This document shows, piece by piece, positions 1 through 7,369 of a stretch of DNA of 37,858 nucleotides (the first letter of the stretch is position 1; each line of letters starts with the position of its first letter). Made by a program: the position numbers and the translations under genes. This DNA comes from Candidatus Aphodovivens excrementavium (GTDB lineage Bacteria > Actinomycetota > Coriobacteriia > Coriobacteriales > Eggerthellaceae). The notes under the pieces are model-generated. The model saw only the letters and a list, made by a program, of their open reading frames with translations. It was not told the origin of the DNA and searched no databases. Where the stretch lies: positions 1 to 37,858 of the forward strand of contig DVKR01000024.1 in NCBI GenBank assembly GCA_018715935.1. The letters run 5' to 3'.

Positions 1-623
1 ACTGGTTCGCCATCATCGCGGTGGGCGTGTTCATGCTGGCGTTCCTCATGGGGTCGATGTTCAACTTCCTCTACCTGCTCAACAAGGAGCGGGTGCACGC
101 GACGCTGTCCGAGTACCGCCTCGCGCCGGCGTCTCTTCTGCCCACGTTCGCGGCGCGCGTCGTGGTGGCGCTTCTCGCCGGGGCGGTCGGAGCGGCGGTG
201 AACGCGCTGCTCGTCTGGCTGCTCACGGGCGTGAACCTAGCATGCGGCATCTTGGCGATCCTGCCCGTCCTTTTGGTGCTGGGGGTTGCGTTCGTGTCGT
301 TCGCGGCGATCGTGTCGCTCGCGGTGCGCAAGTTCAGCGGCGCCGCGATGCTGTCGATGGTGACCGCCGTGGTGGCGTGGTTCCTCTCCGGCGCCACGAC
401 CTCGGTGAAGTACGCCACGGGCGCCCTGCTCGACGTGGCGCTCGCCCTGCCCTCGAGCTACGGCCTTTCCCAGATCCGCGCGGCCGTGTTCAACGTCGAT
501 CAGAGCGTCGGCGGCCTGCTCGCGGTGGATAAGGGGTGGCTTGTGATGGGGGCGTACGCCGTCGTGCTGGCGGTTGCCGCATGGGTTGTCTACCGGAAGC
601 GGTTGGGCGGCGGCGGAAGATAG
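1..623 (+). CDS. ABC-2 type transporter permease, C-terminal part
   Basis: The reading frame is open from the left edge, so the true start lies outside the window. About 206 residues are visible, with four to five long hydrophobic segments separated by short basic loops such as LLNKERVHATLSEYRLAP, and a basic tail (VYRKRLGGGG). This is the pattern of an ABC-2 membrane subunit, which forms the channel for an ATPase partner exporting a lipid, peptide or drug. The ATPase would be expected upstream and is not seen. A small HTH gene follows after about 50 bp and may be cotranscribed. The family is assigned from topology and the conserved middle loop; the substrate is unknown. Confidence 0.75.
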   Translation, partial: WFAIIAVGVFMLAFLMGSMFNFLYLLNKERVHATLSEYRLAPASLLPTFAARVVVALLAGAVGAAVNALLVWLLTGVNLACGILAILPVLLVLGVAFVSFAAIVSLAVRKFSGAAMLSMVTAVVAWFLSGATTSVKYATGALLDVALALPSSYGLSQIRAAVFNVDQSVGGLLAVDKGWLVMGAYAVVLAVAAWVVYRKRLGGGGR

Positions 624-676
624 ATCGATGCGTGGAGCGATTGCCAGACGCGTGCGGCCAGTCATGCAAAGGAGTC

Positions 677-934
677 ATGAAGCACATCGACCTCATAGCC
701 GCCAAGATGGAGCAGGCGCGCTGGGAGCGTGGAATTCCGGTGGCGGAGCTCGCCCGCCGCATAGGGGTAGACCGCAAGAGGCTCTGGCGCGTCCTCAACG
801 GGGAGCGCGCCATGCGCGCCGACGAGTTCGTGAGGCTGTGCATGGAGCTGGGGGTCGGGCTGGGCCGCTTCCTTCCCGGCCCCTCCCGCGAGCCTGGCCG
901 TCCCGGCGGGCAAGCTGCCCGGACCCATAATTGA
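677..934 (+). CDS. Small XRE/Cro-type helix-turn-helix protein
   Basis: An 86-residue protein. Residues about 5-62 form a Cro/C1-type HTH: an AKMEQARWERG helix, then VAELARRIGVDRKRLWRVLNGE (scaffold and recognition helices), then an ADEFVRLCMELGVGLGRFL helix. The tail is short, Pro/Gly-rich and probably disordered. The ATG at 677 is chosen because an AAAGGA site lies a few bases upstream; longer versions of the frame lack one. It follows the permease closely and may regulate that operon, but no operator was identified. The stop falls inside the operator/promoter of the next gene. Confidence 0.7.
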   Translation: MKHIDLIAAKMEQARWERGIPVAELARRIGVDRKRLWRVLNGERAMRADEFVRLCMELGVGLGRFLPGPSREPGRPGGQAARTHN

Positions 935-959
935 CCAATGTTCAATAATAGGCTACCAT
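931..959 (+). promoter_or_regulatory. Promoter with overlapping palindromic operator for tetR-like gene
   Basis: TTGACC (931-936), a 17-bp spacer and TACCAT (954-959) form a plausible sigma-70 promoter. The -35 hexamer is part of a 15-bp palindrome, TTGACCAATGTTCAA (931-945). An almost identical palindrome precedes the methyltransferase gene at 1632-1646. An operator over the -35 of a TetR gene is typical of autorepression. Confidence 0.65.
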
Positions 960-982
960 GGGCGCGGAAGGAGGTGGCGGGC

Positions 983-1588
983 ATGCCGAGGACGGTCAAG
1001 GATCCCGAGGAGAGGAGGCGCGAGCTCCTCGAGTGCGCGATGAGGCTCTTCGCGGAGGAGGGCTACGACAACGTGTCCGTGCGCGCGGTGGCGCGGGCGG
1101 CGGGAGTCGCGCCTGGGCTCGCCTACCACTACTTCGACTCCAAGGAGCGCATGTTCGCCGCCGCCATCGGGCACTACGCGGCGCGCTGCGCCGAGGGCGC
1201 CTGCGCCATCCTCGACGACCGCGCGCTCCCCCTCGACGAGAAGGTGGAGCGCTGCATCGGGGCGATGTCCGACCACGCGGCGTTCCCCCACGCCGACTAT
1301 TTCCACGCGGAGGGCAACGGCGCCCTGCACGACCGGCTCTCGCTCGCCGTGTGCGAAGAGGTGCGCCCGCATCTCGCCACCGCGCTCGAGCTCGACGCGC
1401 TCACGCGGGGCGCGCCCGCTGACGGCGCCGGGGAGCTCGCCTCGATCATGGCCTACGGATGCGTCGGGCTCGCCTCCGGGCCGGGCATGCCGGACGGGGC
1501 GTCCCTCGCCGCTGCGAGGCGGTATCTGGGCGCGCTCGTCGCCGAGTTCCGCTCGGGGTGCGCGGAAGGGGCCGCCGAGGAACGATAG
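983..1588 (+). CDS. TetR/AcrR family transcriptional regulator
   Basis: A 201-residue protein with the TetR layout: an N-terminal HTH at residues about 10-60 (RELLECAMRLFAEEGYDN, then VSVRAVARAAGVAPGLAYHY, then FDSKERMF) followed by an all-helical ligand-binding domain. The ATG at 983 is preferred because AAGGAGGT lies 8 bases upstream; the frame also contains an ATG at 938, which sits inside the operator. The same palindrome occurs at its own promoter and in front of the adjacent methyltransferase gene, so it probably represses both. The inducing ligand cannot be read from the sequence. A strong terminator follows directly. Confidence 0.9.
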   Translation: MPRTVKDPEERRRELLECAMRLFAEEGYDNVSVRAVARAAGVAPGLAYHYFDSKERMFAAAIGHYAARCAEGACAILDDRALPLDEKVERCIGAMSDHAAFPHADYFHAEGNGALHDRLSLAVCEEVRPHLATALELDALTRGAPADGAGELASIMAYGCVGLASGPGMPDGASLAAARRYLGALVAEFRSGCAEGAAEER

Positions 1589-1595
1589 GGATCCC

Positions 1596-1619
1596 GCCCC
1601 GGGCGACCGGGGCTTTTTT
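1596..1619 (+). terminator. Rho-independent terminator after tetR-like gene
   Basis: A perfect 7-bp stem, GCCCCGG (1596-1602) with CCGGGGC (1607-1613), closes a GCGA tetraloop and is followed by six T. It separates the TetR transcript from the methyltransferase gene, which therefore needs its own promoter. Confidence 0.9.
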
Positions 1620-1631
1620 CGGCCGATACGA

Positions 1632-1646
1632 TTGAACAATGTTTAA
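1632..1646. promoter_or_regulatory. Second copy of the TetR-type palindrome
   Basis: TTGAACAATGTTTAA matches the palindrome at 931-945 at 13 of 15 positions. It lies between a possible -10 (TACGAT, 1627-1632) and the ribosome site AAAGGAG of the methyltransferase gene. Repression from here would block transcription at or just after the start point. Confidence 0.65.
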
Positions 1647-1661
1647 CGAAAGGAGCTGGAG

Positions 1662-2315
1662 ATGGAAGACGACAGGAGGGCCCGCGAGCTCAAGGAGCGG
1701 TCGCGGGCGGCGTTCGACGCCCAGGCGGCCACCTACGACGACGGGATGAAGGGCGACCACGCGCGCGGGCTCTACCCGCTCGTGGCCGAGGAGGTCGCCT
1801 CGGCGGTCGCCGGCAAGGAAGGGCCGCGCCTGCTCGACCTCGGGTGCGGCACGGGGGCGCTGGCCGAGCTGGTGCTCGCGAGGGTGCCGGGCTGCAGGCT
1901 GTCCTGCGTCGACCTCTCGCCCCGCATGGCCGACGCCGCGCGGGCGCGGCTCGGCTCGCGCGCGGAGGTCGCGGTCGCCGACGCGGAGGCGCTGCCGTTT
2001 CCCGAGGAGTCCTTCGACGCCGCCTGGTGCAACGACTCCTTCCACCACTACCCCGACCCCGACCGGGCGGCGTTCTCGGTATGGCGCGCGCTCAGGCCGG
2101 GCGGGGCGTTCGTCGTCGGGGACGTGTGGCAGCCCGCGCCCGCCCGCGCCCTCATGAACGCGTGGATGCCGCACTCCCGGGAGGGCGACGTGCGCATCTA
2201 CTCCGAGGGCGAGATGCGCGCGATCCTCGGGAAGTGGTTCGACGCGGTCGACTGGCGCAGGGTCGGGCAGACCGCGTGCGTCTGCGTCGCCCGGAAGGGC
2301 CGGCAGGGCGCCTAG
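1662..2315 (+). CDS. Class I SAM-dependent methyltransferase
   Basis: A 217-residue protein with the Rossmann methyltransferase motifs in order: motif I LLDLGCGTGALAEL (about 57-70), an acidic strand end CVDLSPRM, VAVADAEALPFPEESFDAAW (motif II region) and LRPGGAFVVGDVW (motif III). It most resembles the UbiE/Methyltransf_11 group, which methylates small molecules. AAAGGAG precedes the ATG at 1662. It has its own promoter region, carries the TetR-type palindrome, and sits just downstream of the tetR-like gene, so it is probably the regulator's main target. A role in detoxifying or modifying a small compound is inference; the substrate is unknown. Confidence 0.88.
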   Translation: MEDDRRARELKERSRAAFDAQAATYDDGMKGDHARGLYPLVAEEVASAVAGKEGPRLLDLGCGTGALAELVLARVPGCRLSCVDLSPRMADAARARLGSRAEVAVADAEALPFPEESFDAAWCNDSFHHYPDPDRAAFSVWRALRPGGAFVVGDVWQPAPARALMNAWMPHSREGDVRIYSEGEMRAILGKWFDAVDWRRVGQTACVCVARKGRQGA

Positions 2316-2690
2316 GGGGAGGCGCTCACGGAGCGCGGCTCCGTACCCGAAACGGGAACGGAACGCCCCGCGGCGCGGAGGCGAGCCCTTCTGCGCTGCG
2401 TCCCGATGTCCCCATTTCGGGAACGACTGTCGCCACCATAGGGACATTTGCCCACAGACGCAGTGCAGAAGGGCTCGCCGCCCGCCATATGGATCCCGGA
2501 CGAGTCTGAGGTGCGCGTCGCCGCGTCCTGCGGATCTGCCGCCGTTGAATCGTCGCTCCCCGCCCGCTCCCTCTACGAGCGCCGCGACTGCCGCATCATG
2601 GCGCTCAGATTGTGGGCATCCCGCTTGCAGGCTGCCTTTTTGCCGAAAGTCTCGTTTGGGGAGGTGATGGAGGGTCTCTGCGCCCCGTGC
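2316..2690. other. Intergenic stretch without a convincing gene
   Basis: Reading frames here lack ribosome sites and family-like sequence. The main structure is the long inverted repeat listed at 2380-2479. No promoter for a flanking gene was recognised. Confidence 0.6.
2380..2479. repeat. 23-bp inverted repeat pair with 54-bp spacer
   Basis: The arm at 2380-2402 begins GGCGAGCCCTTCTGCG. Its reverse complement occurs at 2457-2479 with one mismatch. A smaller pair, ATGTCCC (2406-2412) and GGGACAT (2441-2447), is nested inside. This could be a small non-autonomous mobile element or a long hairpin; it is not a Rho-independent terminator because no T run follows. Confidence 0.7.
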
Positions 2691-2909
2691 CTACTCGCGG
2701 GTAAGCAGTTGGTCCATCACCACGATGTCGTCTTCGTTCAGACGGGTGACGACGGGCTTGCCGTCCGCGTCTAAAAGGGCGCACATCCCGCAACCGCCCG
2801 TCATGTTGGACGAGGCGAGCAGGTAGTTCACGCCTGTCTCCGTGTCGACGAACACTTTCCGCACATTGGTGACGCCCTGGGAGTACACTTCGACAAATCG
2901 CTCGCTCAT
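2691..2909 (-). CDS. DUF6440 family small protein
   Basis: A 72-residue protein that looks like the DUF6440 family: a core VFVDTETGVNYLLAS followed by GGCGMCALLDADGKPVVT. The family has no assigned function and is common in Firmicutes and Actinobacteria. The start at 2909 is chosen because AGAGAGGA lies just upstream; the longer upstream frame overlaps the neighbouring gene and has shadow-like composition. Two cysteines sit in a CGMC motif, where many members have other residues. It follows the HTH/membrane gene on the same strand after 80 bp, so the two may be cotranscribed. Confidence 0.72.
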   Translation of the reverse strand: MSERFVEVYSQGVTNVRKVFVDTETGVNYLLASSNMTGGCGMCALLDADGKPVVTRLNEDDIVVMDQLLTRE

Positions 2910-2989
2910 TTCGAGTCCTCTCTTTCGTTTTGTTTCGGGTTCGATAGTCGGAAGAACGCCGGCCCGCGCGCTGGCCGGCGAGGTCGATG

Positions 2990-3586
2990 TTAGGCGAACA
3001 GCTTCTGCACGATGCTGATGAGGCCCCAGCCGCAACAGAAGCCGATAGCCGCTCCGACCACGGTCTTCGCGATGAGCTTGCCCCACCACGCACGTCCTGC
3101 CTTGCGGTTCTCCTCGTCTGCTACGTCAGGATCCTCGCCGCGCATGAACGCCTCGACGGCGCGGTAGGTGAACAGCCGGTTGTCGCGTTTGATCTTCTCT
3201 GCCATCCCTGCCGCGACCGCTGCGGGGATGAAAAGCGCGATGGCGGGTGCCAGGATCGCGGGCCAGCTCAGATCCAAAAGCGCAGTTGCCACCGCCCAGA
3301 TGACTGCCGCGCCTCCGCATGCCGCCATGACTGCTCCGAGTCTGTTCAGCCGCTTTGCTTCGTTGGTAAGCACTGTTTTCATTTCCTCCACGTCTCCTTT
3401 GATCAAATCGTCAACGCTTACGTCGAAGAGATTGCTTAGGAGCAACAGGCTCTGCACGTCGGGGTAGGTGCGCCCGGTTTCCCAGTTCGAGACCGTCTGA
3501 CGTGAGACAAATATTGCCTCCGCCAGTTGCTCTTGGGACATATCCAGTCGCGCCCGGTGGCCTTTGATATGCTGGCCCAGCTCCAT
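2990..3586 (-). CDS. XRE-family HTH regulator with membrane domain
   Basis: A 198-residue protein. Residues 5-62 form a classical Cro/C1 HTH (LDMSQEQLAEAIFVSRQTVS, then NWETGRTYPD). Hydrophobic segments at about 84-104, 108-128 and 172-193 suggest three membrane spans, so it is probably a membrane-anchored regulator that senses envelope state or a partner protein. The start at 3586 follows AGAAGGGAGAG; an upstream start (3637) has no ribosome site. This architecture is common in Firmicutes and Coriobacteria and is usually annotated only as a helix-turn-helix protein. The DUF6440 gene downstream is a possible partner. Confidence 0.85.
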   Translation of the reverse strand: MELGQHIKGHRARLDMSQEQLAEAIFVSRQTVSNWETGRTYPDVQSLLLLSNLFDVSVDDLIKGDVEEMKTVLTNEAKRLNRLGAVMAACGGAAVIWAVATALLDLSWPAILAPAIALFIPAAVAAGMAEKIKRDNRLFTYRAVEAFMRGEDPDVADEENRKAGRAWWGKLIAKTVVGAAIGFCCGWGLISIVQKLFA

Positions 3587-3864
3587 AGGCTCTCCCTTCT
3601 GATCGGAAATGTGGCGGAACGCGGGAAACTTTACCACCTAACCTCTTTGACAGAGGGCGAAACAGAGGGGAATCGTTCTGTCAAAAGTCTTTATCAACGG
3701 TGTTGAACTGGGGATTTGCAAAAGGAGCTCAATCTCCCTCGATGAGGAACGGCGCCTCGGCTCCGCATCGTCGATCGCCGTGCAGATCAGCTTGAGCTTA
3801 GACGACCGTACTGCCTGCGTCAGCATGTCGGCGGTGATCAAGGTGCGGCGGGCGGCAGCCTTGT

Positions 3865-4658
3865 CTATCCCAGCGCCACGTCTAGGATCATCATGAGCAC
3901 GAAACCGAGCGCCAGGGCAACGGCGCCTACGTTGGTGTGCTTGCCCGCTTGGGTTTCGGGGATGAGCTCTTCCACCACCACATACATCATGGCACCTGCG
4001 GCAAAGGCAAGGATGTAGGGAAGGGCTGGCGTCATGAAGCCGATGCCTGCAACCATCAAGACCGCGCCAATCGGTTCCACCGCGCCCGACGCAACGCCGT
4101 ACAGAAACGCTTTTTCCCGCGTGAGCCCGCATGACACTAACGGCATGGAAATGATGGCGCCTTCGGGAACGTTCTGGATGGCAATGCCTACCGCAAGACT
4201 TATTACGCCGGCAAGCGCGATAGAGGTCTCGCCCGAAAGGAACCCCGCAAGGACGACGCCCACCGCCATGCCCTCAGGCAGATTGTGCAGCGCTACCGCG
4301 AAAATGAGCATGGTGGGCTTCTTCATGCGGGAAGGCACGCCTTCGGGCTGCGGATCGTCTAGGTGCTGGTGGGGAAGGAAGTGGTCGATGGCAAGCAGCA
4401 GCCCAATGCCAAGAAGAAAGCCTATCGAGGCGGGCATCCAGTCCGCCCCCTGCCCTGCGCCTCGGCGTTCTCGATAGCAGGAATAAGCAGGCTCCACACC
4501 GAAGCTGCAATCATGACGCCCGCCGCGAACCCAAGCAGCGCCTTTTTCACAAGATCGCCCATGGCGTGCTTCAGGAAGAACACGAACGAAGACCCCAAGA
4601 CAGTCCCCAGGAAGGGAGCCGCAAGGGCGACGATCATGCCAAGGTTCAATTCGCTCAC
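3865..4658 (-). pseudogene. ZIP family divalent metal transporter, split by a single-base frameshift
   Basis: Two overlapping frames together give one complete ZIP (GufA/ZupT-like) transporter of about 264 residues. The first (from 4658) carries the start MSELNLGMIVALAAPFLG and two membrane helices. The second (to 3865) carries the His-rich loop DHFLPHQH, the metal-binding helix motifs HNLPEGMAVG and QNVPEG, and the last four spans. Restoring one C in the run CCCCC at 4446-4450 (a G on the coding strand) joins AEAQGRG directly to ADWMPAS with no residue lost. ZIP proteins import Zn, Fe or Mn. Either the gene is freshly inactivated, or the run is miscounted in the assembly. A ribosome site (GGAGGGAAGG) precedes the start. 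Confidence 0.85.
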
Positions 4659-4819
4659 GCCTTCCCTCCTTTCGTCGCGTAGGCGCGACAGCGCTGTGCC
4701 CGGCCTTTCGGCGGGATTCCCCCTCCCGTCAAGCTTACTATAGCAGCGGGCTGTCGCGGCGTGCGCATGGGGTCTCCCTTGGCAAACGAGAGGATATGCC
4801 GCAGAGGGGGTCGGCCTCC

Positions 4820-4850
4820 GCCTGCGTCCTTAGATGCCAAGGACGCAGGC
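4820..4850 (-). other. Perfect 12-bp stem-loop over the mazF stop codon
   Basis: GCCTGCGTCCTT (4820-4831) and AAGGACGCAGGC (4839-4850) pair perfectly around a 7-base loop and include the last codons and the TAA of the toxin gene. No T run follows, so it is more likely an mRNA 3-prime stabiliser or attenuator than an intrinsic terminator. Confidence 0.7.
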
Positions 4851-5147
4851 GAGCTGCTTCGCTATTTCCCCCATCGAAGCTTCCTCGATGCGCCCGATGC
4901 GTTTTCCGAGGAGGCTTCTGCTCACCGAGGCTATTTTTTCAGTCATCACATAGCTTGTTTTCTCCAAGCCGTTTTCCCTTGTCGGTTCTATGCGAACCCG
5001 GGTCGGGATTTGAGAGCTGTCGTACGTAGTGAGCAGGCAAAGCACTACGGAATCGAAACCGACGACATCGTCGCTTTGCACGATCACTACTGGCCGCGCC
5101 TTGCTTGCATAGCGGTCGTCGCGGAGCGTCCAGACTTCACCGCGCAT
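4830..5147 (-). CDS. mazF: MazF/PemK-type endoribonuclease toxin
   Basis: A 105-residue protein with the MazF fold signature: RGEVWTL at the N-terminus, the SKARPVVIVQSDDV strand with the conserved R-P-V-V, then LTTYDSSQIPTRVRI and a late SYVMTEKIASVSRSLLGKRI segment with the conserved region before the C-terminal helix. MazF toxins cut mRNA at short sequence motifs. It overlaps the upstream antitoxin gene by 11 bp, the usual translationally coupled arrangement. The gene is full length and appears intact. The partner resembles RelB/DinJ rather than MazE, which is a known but less common pairing. Confidence 0.9.
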   Translation of the reverse strand: MRGEVWTLRDDRYASKARPVVIVQSDDVVGFDSVVLCLLTTYDSSQIPTRVRIEPTRENGLEKTSYVMTEKIASVSRSLLGKRIGRIEEASMGEIAKQLACVLGI

Positions 5148-5382
5148 CGTTCATCATCCTTAGCGCAAGGTGATCGGAAAAACTCTGCGCATCGCGCTCG
5201 GTTGCGAACGGCTCTACGGAGGGCTCGGGAAGCCTTACGTCAAACGGGAAGCCTCGATGTGCGTTGAACGCCGCGACGAAGATTCTTAAGGCGTCGGAGG
5301 GCGTGGTACCAAGGAGGCGCGTGTTCTCACGGAAACGCTCGGCCTCGATGTCGTCGACGCGCGTTGCAAGTTGCGATGACAT
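5137..5382 (-). CDS. RelB/DinJ-like antitoxin of the mazF gene
   Basis: An 81-residue acidic protein. The N-terminus (SSQLATRVDDIEAERF, then LLGTTPSDALRIFVAAFNAH) fits a ribbon-helix-helix DNA-binding domain of the RelB/DinJ type, and the tail (about 45-81) would wrap the toxin. A GGGGTGA site precedes the ATG at 5382. It overlaps the toxin gene, so toxin translation depends on antitoxin translation. Family placement rests on the TPSDALRIF helix; exact subfamily is uncertain. Confidence 0.8.
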   Translation of the reverse strand: MSSQLATRVDDIEAERFRENTRLLGTTPSDALRIFVAAFNAHRGFPFDVRLPEPSVEPFATERDAQSFSDHLALRMMNDAR

Positions 5383-5405
5383 AAGAAATCACCCCTAATC
5401 GTCTG

Positions 5406-5427
5406 CAATATGATACGCAATGATAAC
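5406..5427. promoter_or_regulatory. Direct repeats upstream of the toxin-antitoxin operon
   Basis: Two ATGATA boxes (5410-5415 and 5420-5425) lie 10 bp apart, on the same face of the helix, within a short AT-rich stretch upstream of the antitoxin start. RHH antitoxins bind such paired half-sites and repress their own operon. The exact -35/-10 is unclear. Confidence 0.4.
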
Positions 5428-5651
5428 AAATCATAGCGTTTTGCTAAAGATCAATTATATAACAGGGGGTTAAATAACAAGCGTTAGCGATCTGGTGGTT
5501 TGGTCTCGATGCGTCGTTTTTCACATGTCGAGCATGTTGCGCGTTTTCGACGGCTTCAGATGCTAGAGGCGCTTCGAGCGCTTGTGAGAATGGAGAGATG
5601 AGGAAAGCAGGACGAGGCATCCAAAAAAGGATCTCACCGCACCCATCTTGT

Positions 5652-6467
5652 TCACTGGCCGACTATTCTATGAATTCGTCTGCGCAGCGTCTCTGGCGCA
5701 TCGACGCTGAATGAGACACTGGAGGCAGATACCGGGACCCCGTCGACCGTAATTTCGGTTTTCTCCGGAAGCAAGACGGAGGCGTTTGTCGAACCCAGTA
5801 CATTTAAGGCAAGGGACTCGTCTTTGTGAATGATGGTCTTATTTTTGGTTGCAGATCTCTCTCCAATCGAAAAGCAGCACTCAGGGGTAATCGGTATCCT
5901 AATCGTGTGGTGATGGAAAAAGCGTATTACAAGTTCGTCGGATGTTGCATAGTGCGGATATACGATGGTTGCCGCCATTAAGCCAATAATCCACAACAAG
6001 CTATAGATACTTATGAATAAAATAATCCAACGAAGAGCATCGATCGGAACGAGCAATTCGACAGCGACGATCTCCACGATGCCAGTTGCGATTAAAACCA
6101 CGAGCAGCAAGCGCATCTGATGCCCATATTTTATCTCGACCGCATCCGGCGGAACATCTTTCTTCCGCGCAATCAGCCTCCCAAGGCTAACGAAGATTCC
6201 CACCTCATGCTTGACCATAAATAGTGCTTTCGGAGGAAGGGCCTCCCCTAAGCTATGCTCAATTGCCGTATAAACGCGCTCTCCGGATTTAGCACGGCTC
6301 TTTACCTCCTTTATCGCCCTAAAGATGATAGAACTGCCCAAGAAAAAGGCCGTACACTCAGTTACCACTATCATCGGCGCCGCCACATGAGGCGGAAGTA
6401 TCTGCCCGAACACCAATATCAATTCGAAAACTAAGACGATGGCTAAAGCGTGTGAGAATTGTTTCAT
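5652..6467 (-). CDS. Unrecognised four-span membrane protein with C-terminal soluble domain
   Basis: A 271-residue protein that I do not recognise. Hydrophobic segments at about 7-23, 31-50, 117-140 and 146-169 suggest four membrane spans, with a cytoplasmic loop (about 51-116, basic, with RAIKEVKSRAK) between pairs. Residues about 172-271 look like a beta-rich soluble domain, with an FFHHHTIRIPITPECCF stretch. Base composition is clearly less GC-rich than the neighbours, hinting at recent acquisition. It starts 58 bp after the broken MFS gene on the same strand, with GAGAGG upstream, so it could be read from the MerR-controlled promoter. Function unknown. Confidence 0.75.
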   Translation of the reverse strand: MKQFSHALAIVLVFELILVFGQILPPHVAAPMIVVTECTAFFLGSSIIFRAIKEVKSRAKSGERVYTAIEHSLGEALPPKALFMVKHEVGIFVSLGRLIARKKDVPPDAVEIKYGHQMRLLLVVLIATGIVEIVAVELLVPIDALRWIILFISIYSLLWIIGLMAATIVYPHYATSDELVIRFFHHHTIRIPITPECCFSIGERSATKNKTIIHKDESLALNVLGSTNASVLLPEKTEITVDGVPVSASSVSFSVDAPETLRRRIHRIVGQ

Positions 6468-6525
6468 AGTATAGGCGCCTCTCTGCGATTCTTTTCAAGC
6501 GCTTCGTGCGGCATCCTCCGCCACC

Positions 6526-7260
6526 TTACCCCAGCTTGCGGAGGCTCTTGCTTCCGATGGCGATCGCGCAGCACGCCGCAGTGAGCAGGCCGCAGACGAC
6601 GAACCATGCCGTAATCCCGATATGCTCGGCGGCGAACCCTGAAACGACGAGACCCGCCGGCGCCGCGAGTGACGACCCCGCCAGAAAGATTCCCATCACG
6701 CGTCCGAGGGTGTTTTCGGGGGCGTTTTTCTGGATCAAGGGGAGGGTGGGCGCGTTGAAGCATCCTATCGCCGCTGCGGCGACGCCCATAAGAGCGACGA
6801 ACAGGGGAAACTGATCCTGCCTAAGGATGCCGCAGCAGGCGAGCGCAAGACCCAGCACGATGCCCGAGCCGATCACCACCGCCATGCGGCGTTTGCCCGC
6901 GCCCCATACCATGATGACCACCGAGTCGACGAGCAGTCCCGCGCCGAACACCGCCTCGACAAGCGATGCATGCCACCCGTCGCCGCCGAAGTGCTGGTAG
7001 GTCATAAGTGGCGTGAGCGATCCGGCGGGCATGAATAGCAGCATCGTTGCCATCACGAGGATCATGAGGTTGCGCAGCCCGCGATTTGCCGCGATGACGG
7101 CGGCGCCTTCGCGAACGTCGGCAAGGGGCGACGCTGAGGGGGCGCTGCTCGGCGCGCCTTCGGGCACGCGTGCCACCGCAAGGCAGATGCAGGCGACCGC
7201 CGCGCACGCAGCGTCCAGCACCATGACGCCGACCAGCTCGGGTCTCTTTTTCTCTGTCAT
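6526..7260 (-). pseudogene. MFS exporter lacking its N-terminal half
   Basis: The 244-residue product matches only the second half of a drug-efflux MFS protein (about 400-420 residues in the family): a sixth helix LDAACAAVACICLAVARVP, the central cytoplasmic loop, then helices 7-12 with SLTPLMTYQHFGGDGW and a GRVMGIFLAGSSLAAPAG motif. It keeps a normal start (MTEKKRPE) at 7260 with ribosome site GGGGAAA, so roughly 150 codons for helices 1-5 seem to have been deleted in frame between residue 8 and helix 6. It is probably non-functional as a transporter. It is divergent from the MerR gene, its likely regulator. Confidence 0.75.
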
Positions 7261-7307
7261 GGGTTTCCCCTTTCCTTCGTTCTCGGTGTTGATGGAGTAT
7301 TGCCGCC

Positions 7308-7338
7308 ACCCTAAACTATGGGGTAACAACACAGTCAA
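7308..7338 (-). promoter_or_regulatory. MerR-type promoter (19-bp spacer) of the MFS gene
   Basis: On the reverse strand, TTGACT (7338-7333) and TAGGGT (7313-7308) are separated by exactly 19 bp. This over-long spacer is the hallmark of promoters activated by MerR-family proteins. A palindrome ACCCTAAACTATGGGGT (7308-7324) lies in the spacer and overlaps the -10, where the regulator would bind and twist the DNA. It lies between the divergent MFS and MerR genes. Confidence 0.7.
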
Positions 7339-7369
7339 GCCTCGTATCTGGAAAAAGGAGTCGGATCGG

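Noticed and set aside
1446..2447. A 333-codon reverse frame across the methyltransferase gene
   Set aside because: Composition is typical of antisense GC shadow and the forward frame has clear methyltransferase motifs.
3638..3864. Possible remnant of a 2-hydroxyacid/formate dehydrogenase gene (reverse frame with ITADML and LKLICTA)
   Set aside because: Only a short, weak resemblance; no Rossmann motif or active-site residues, so not listed as a pseudogene.
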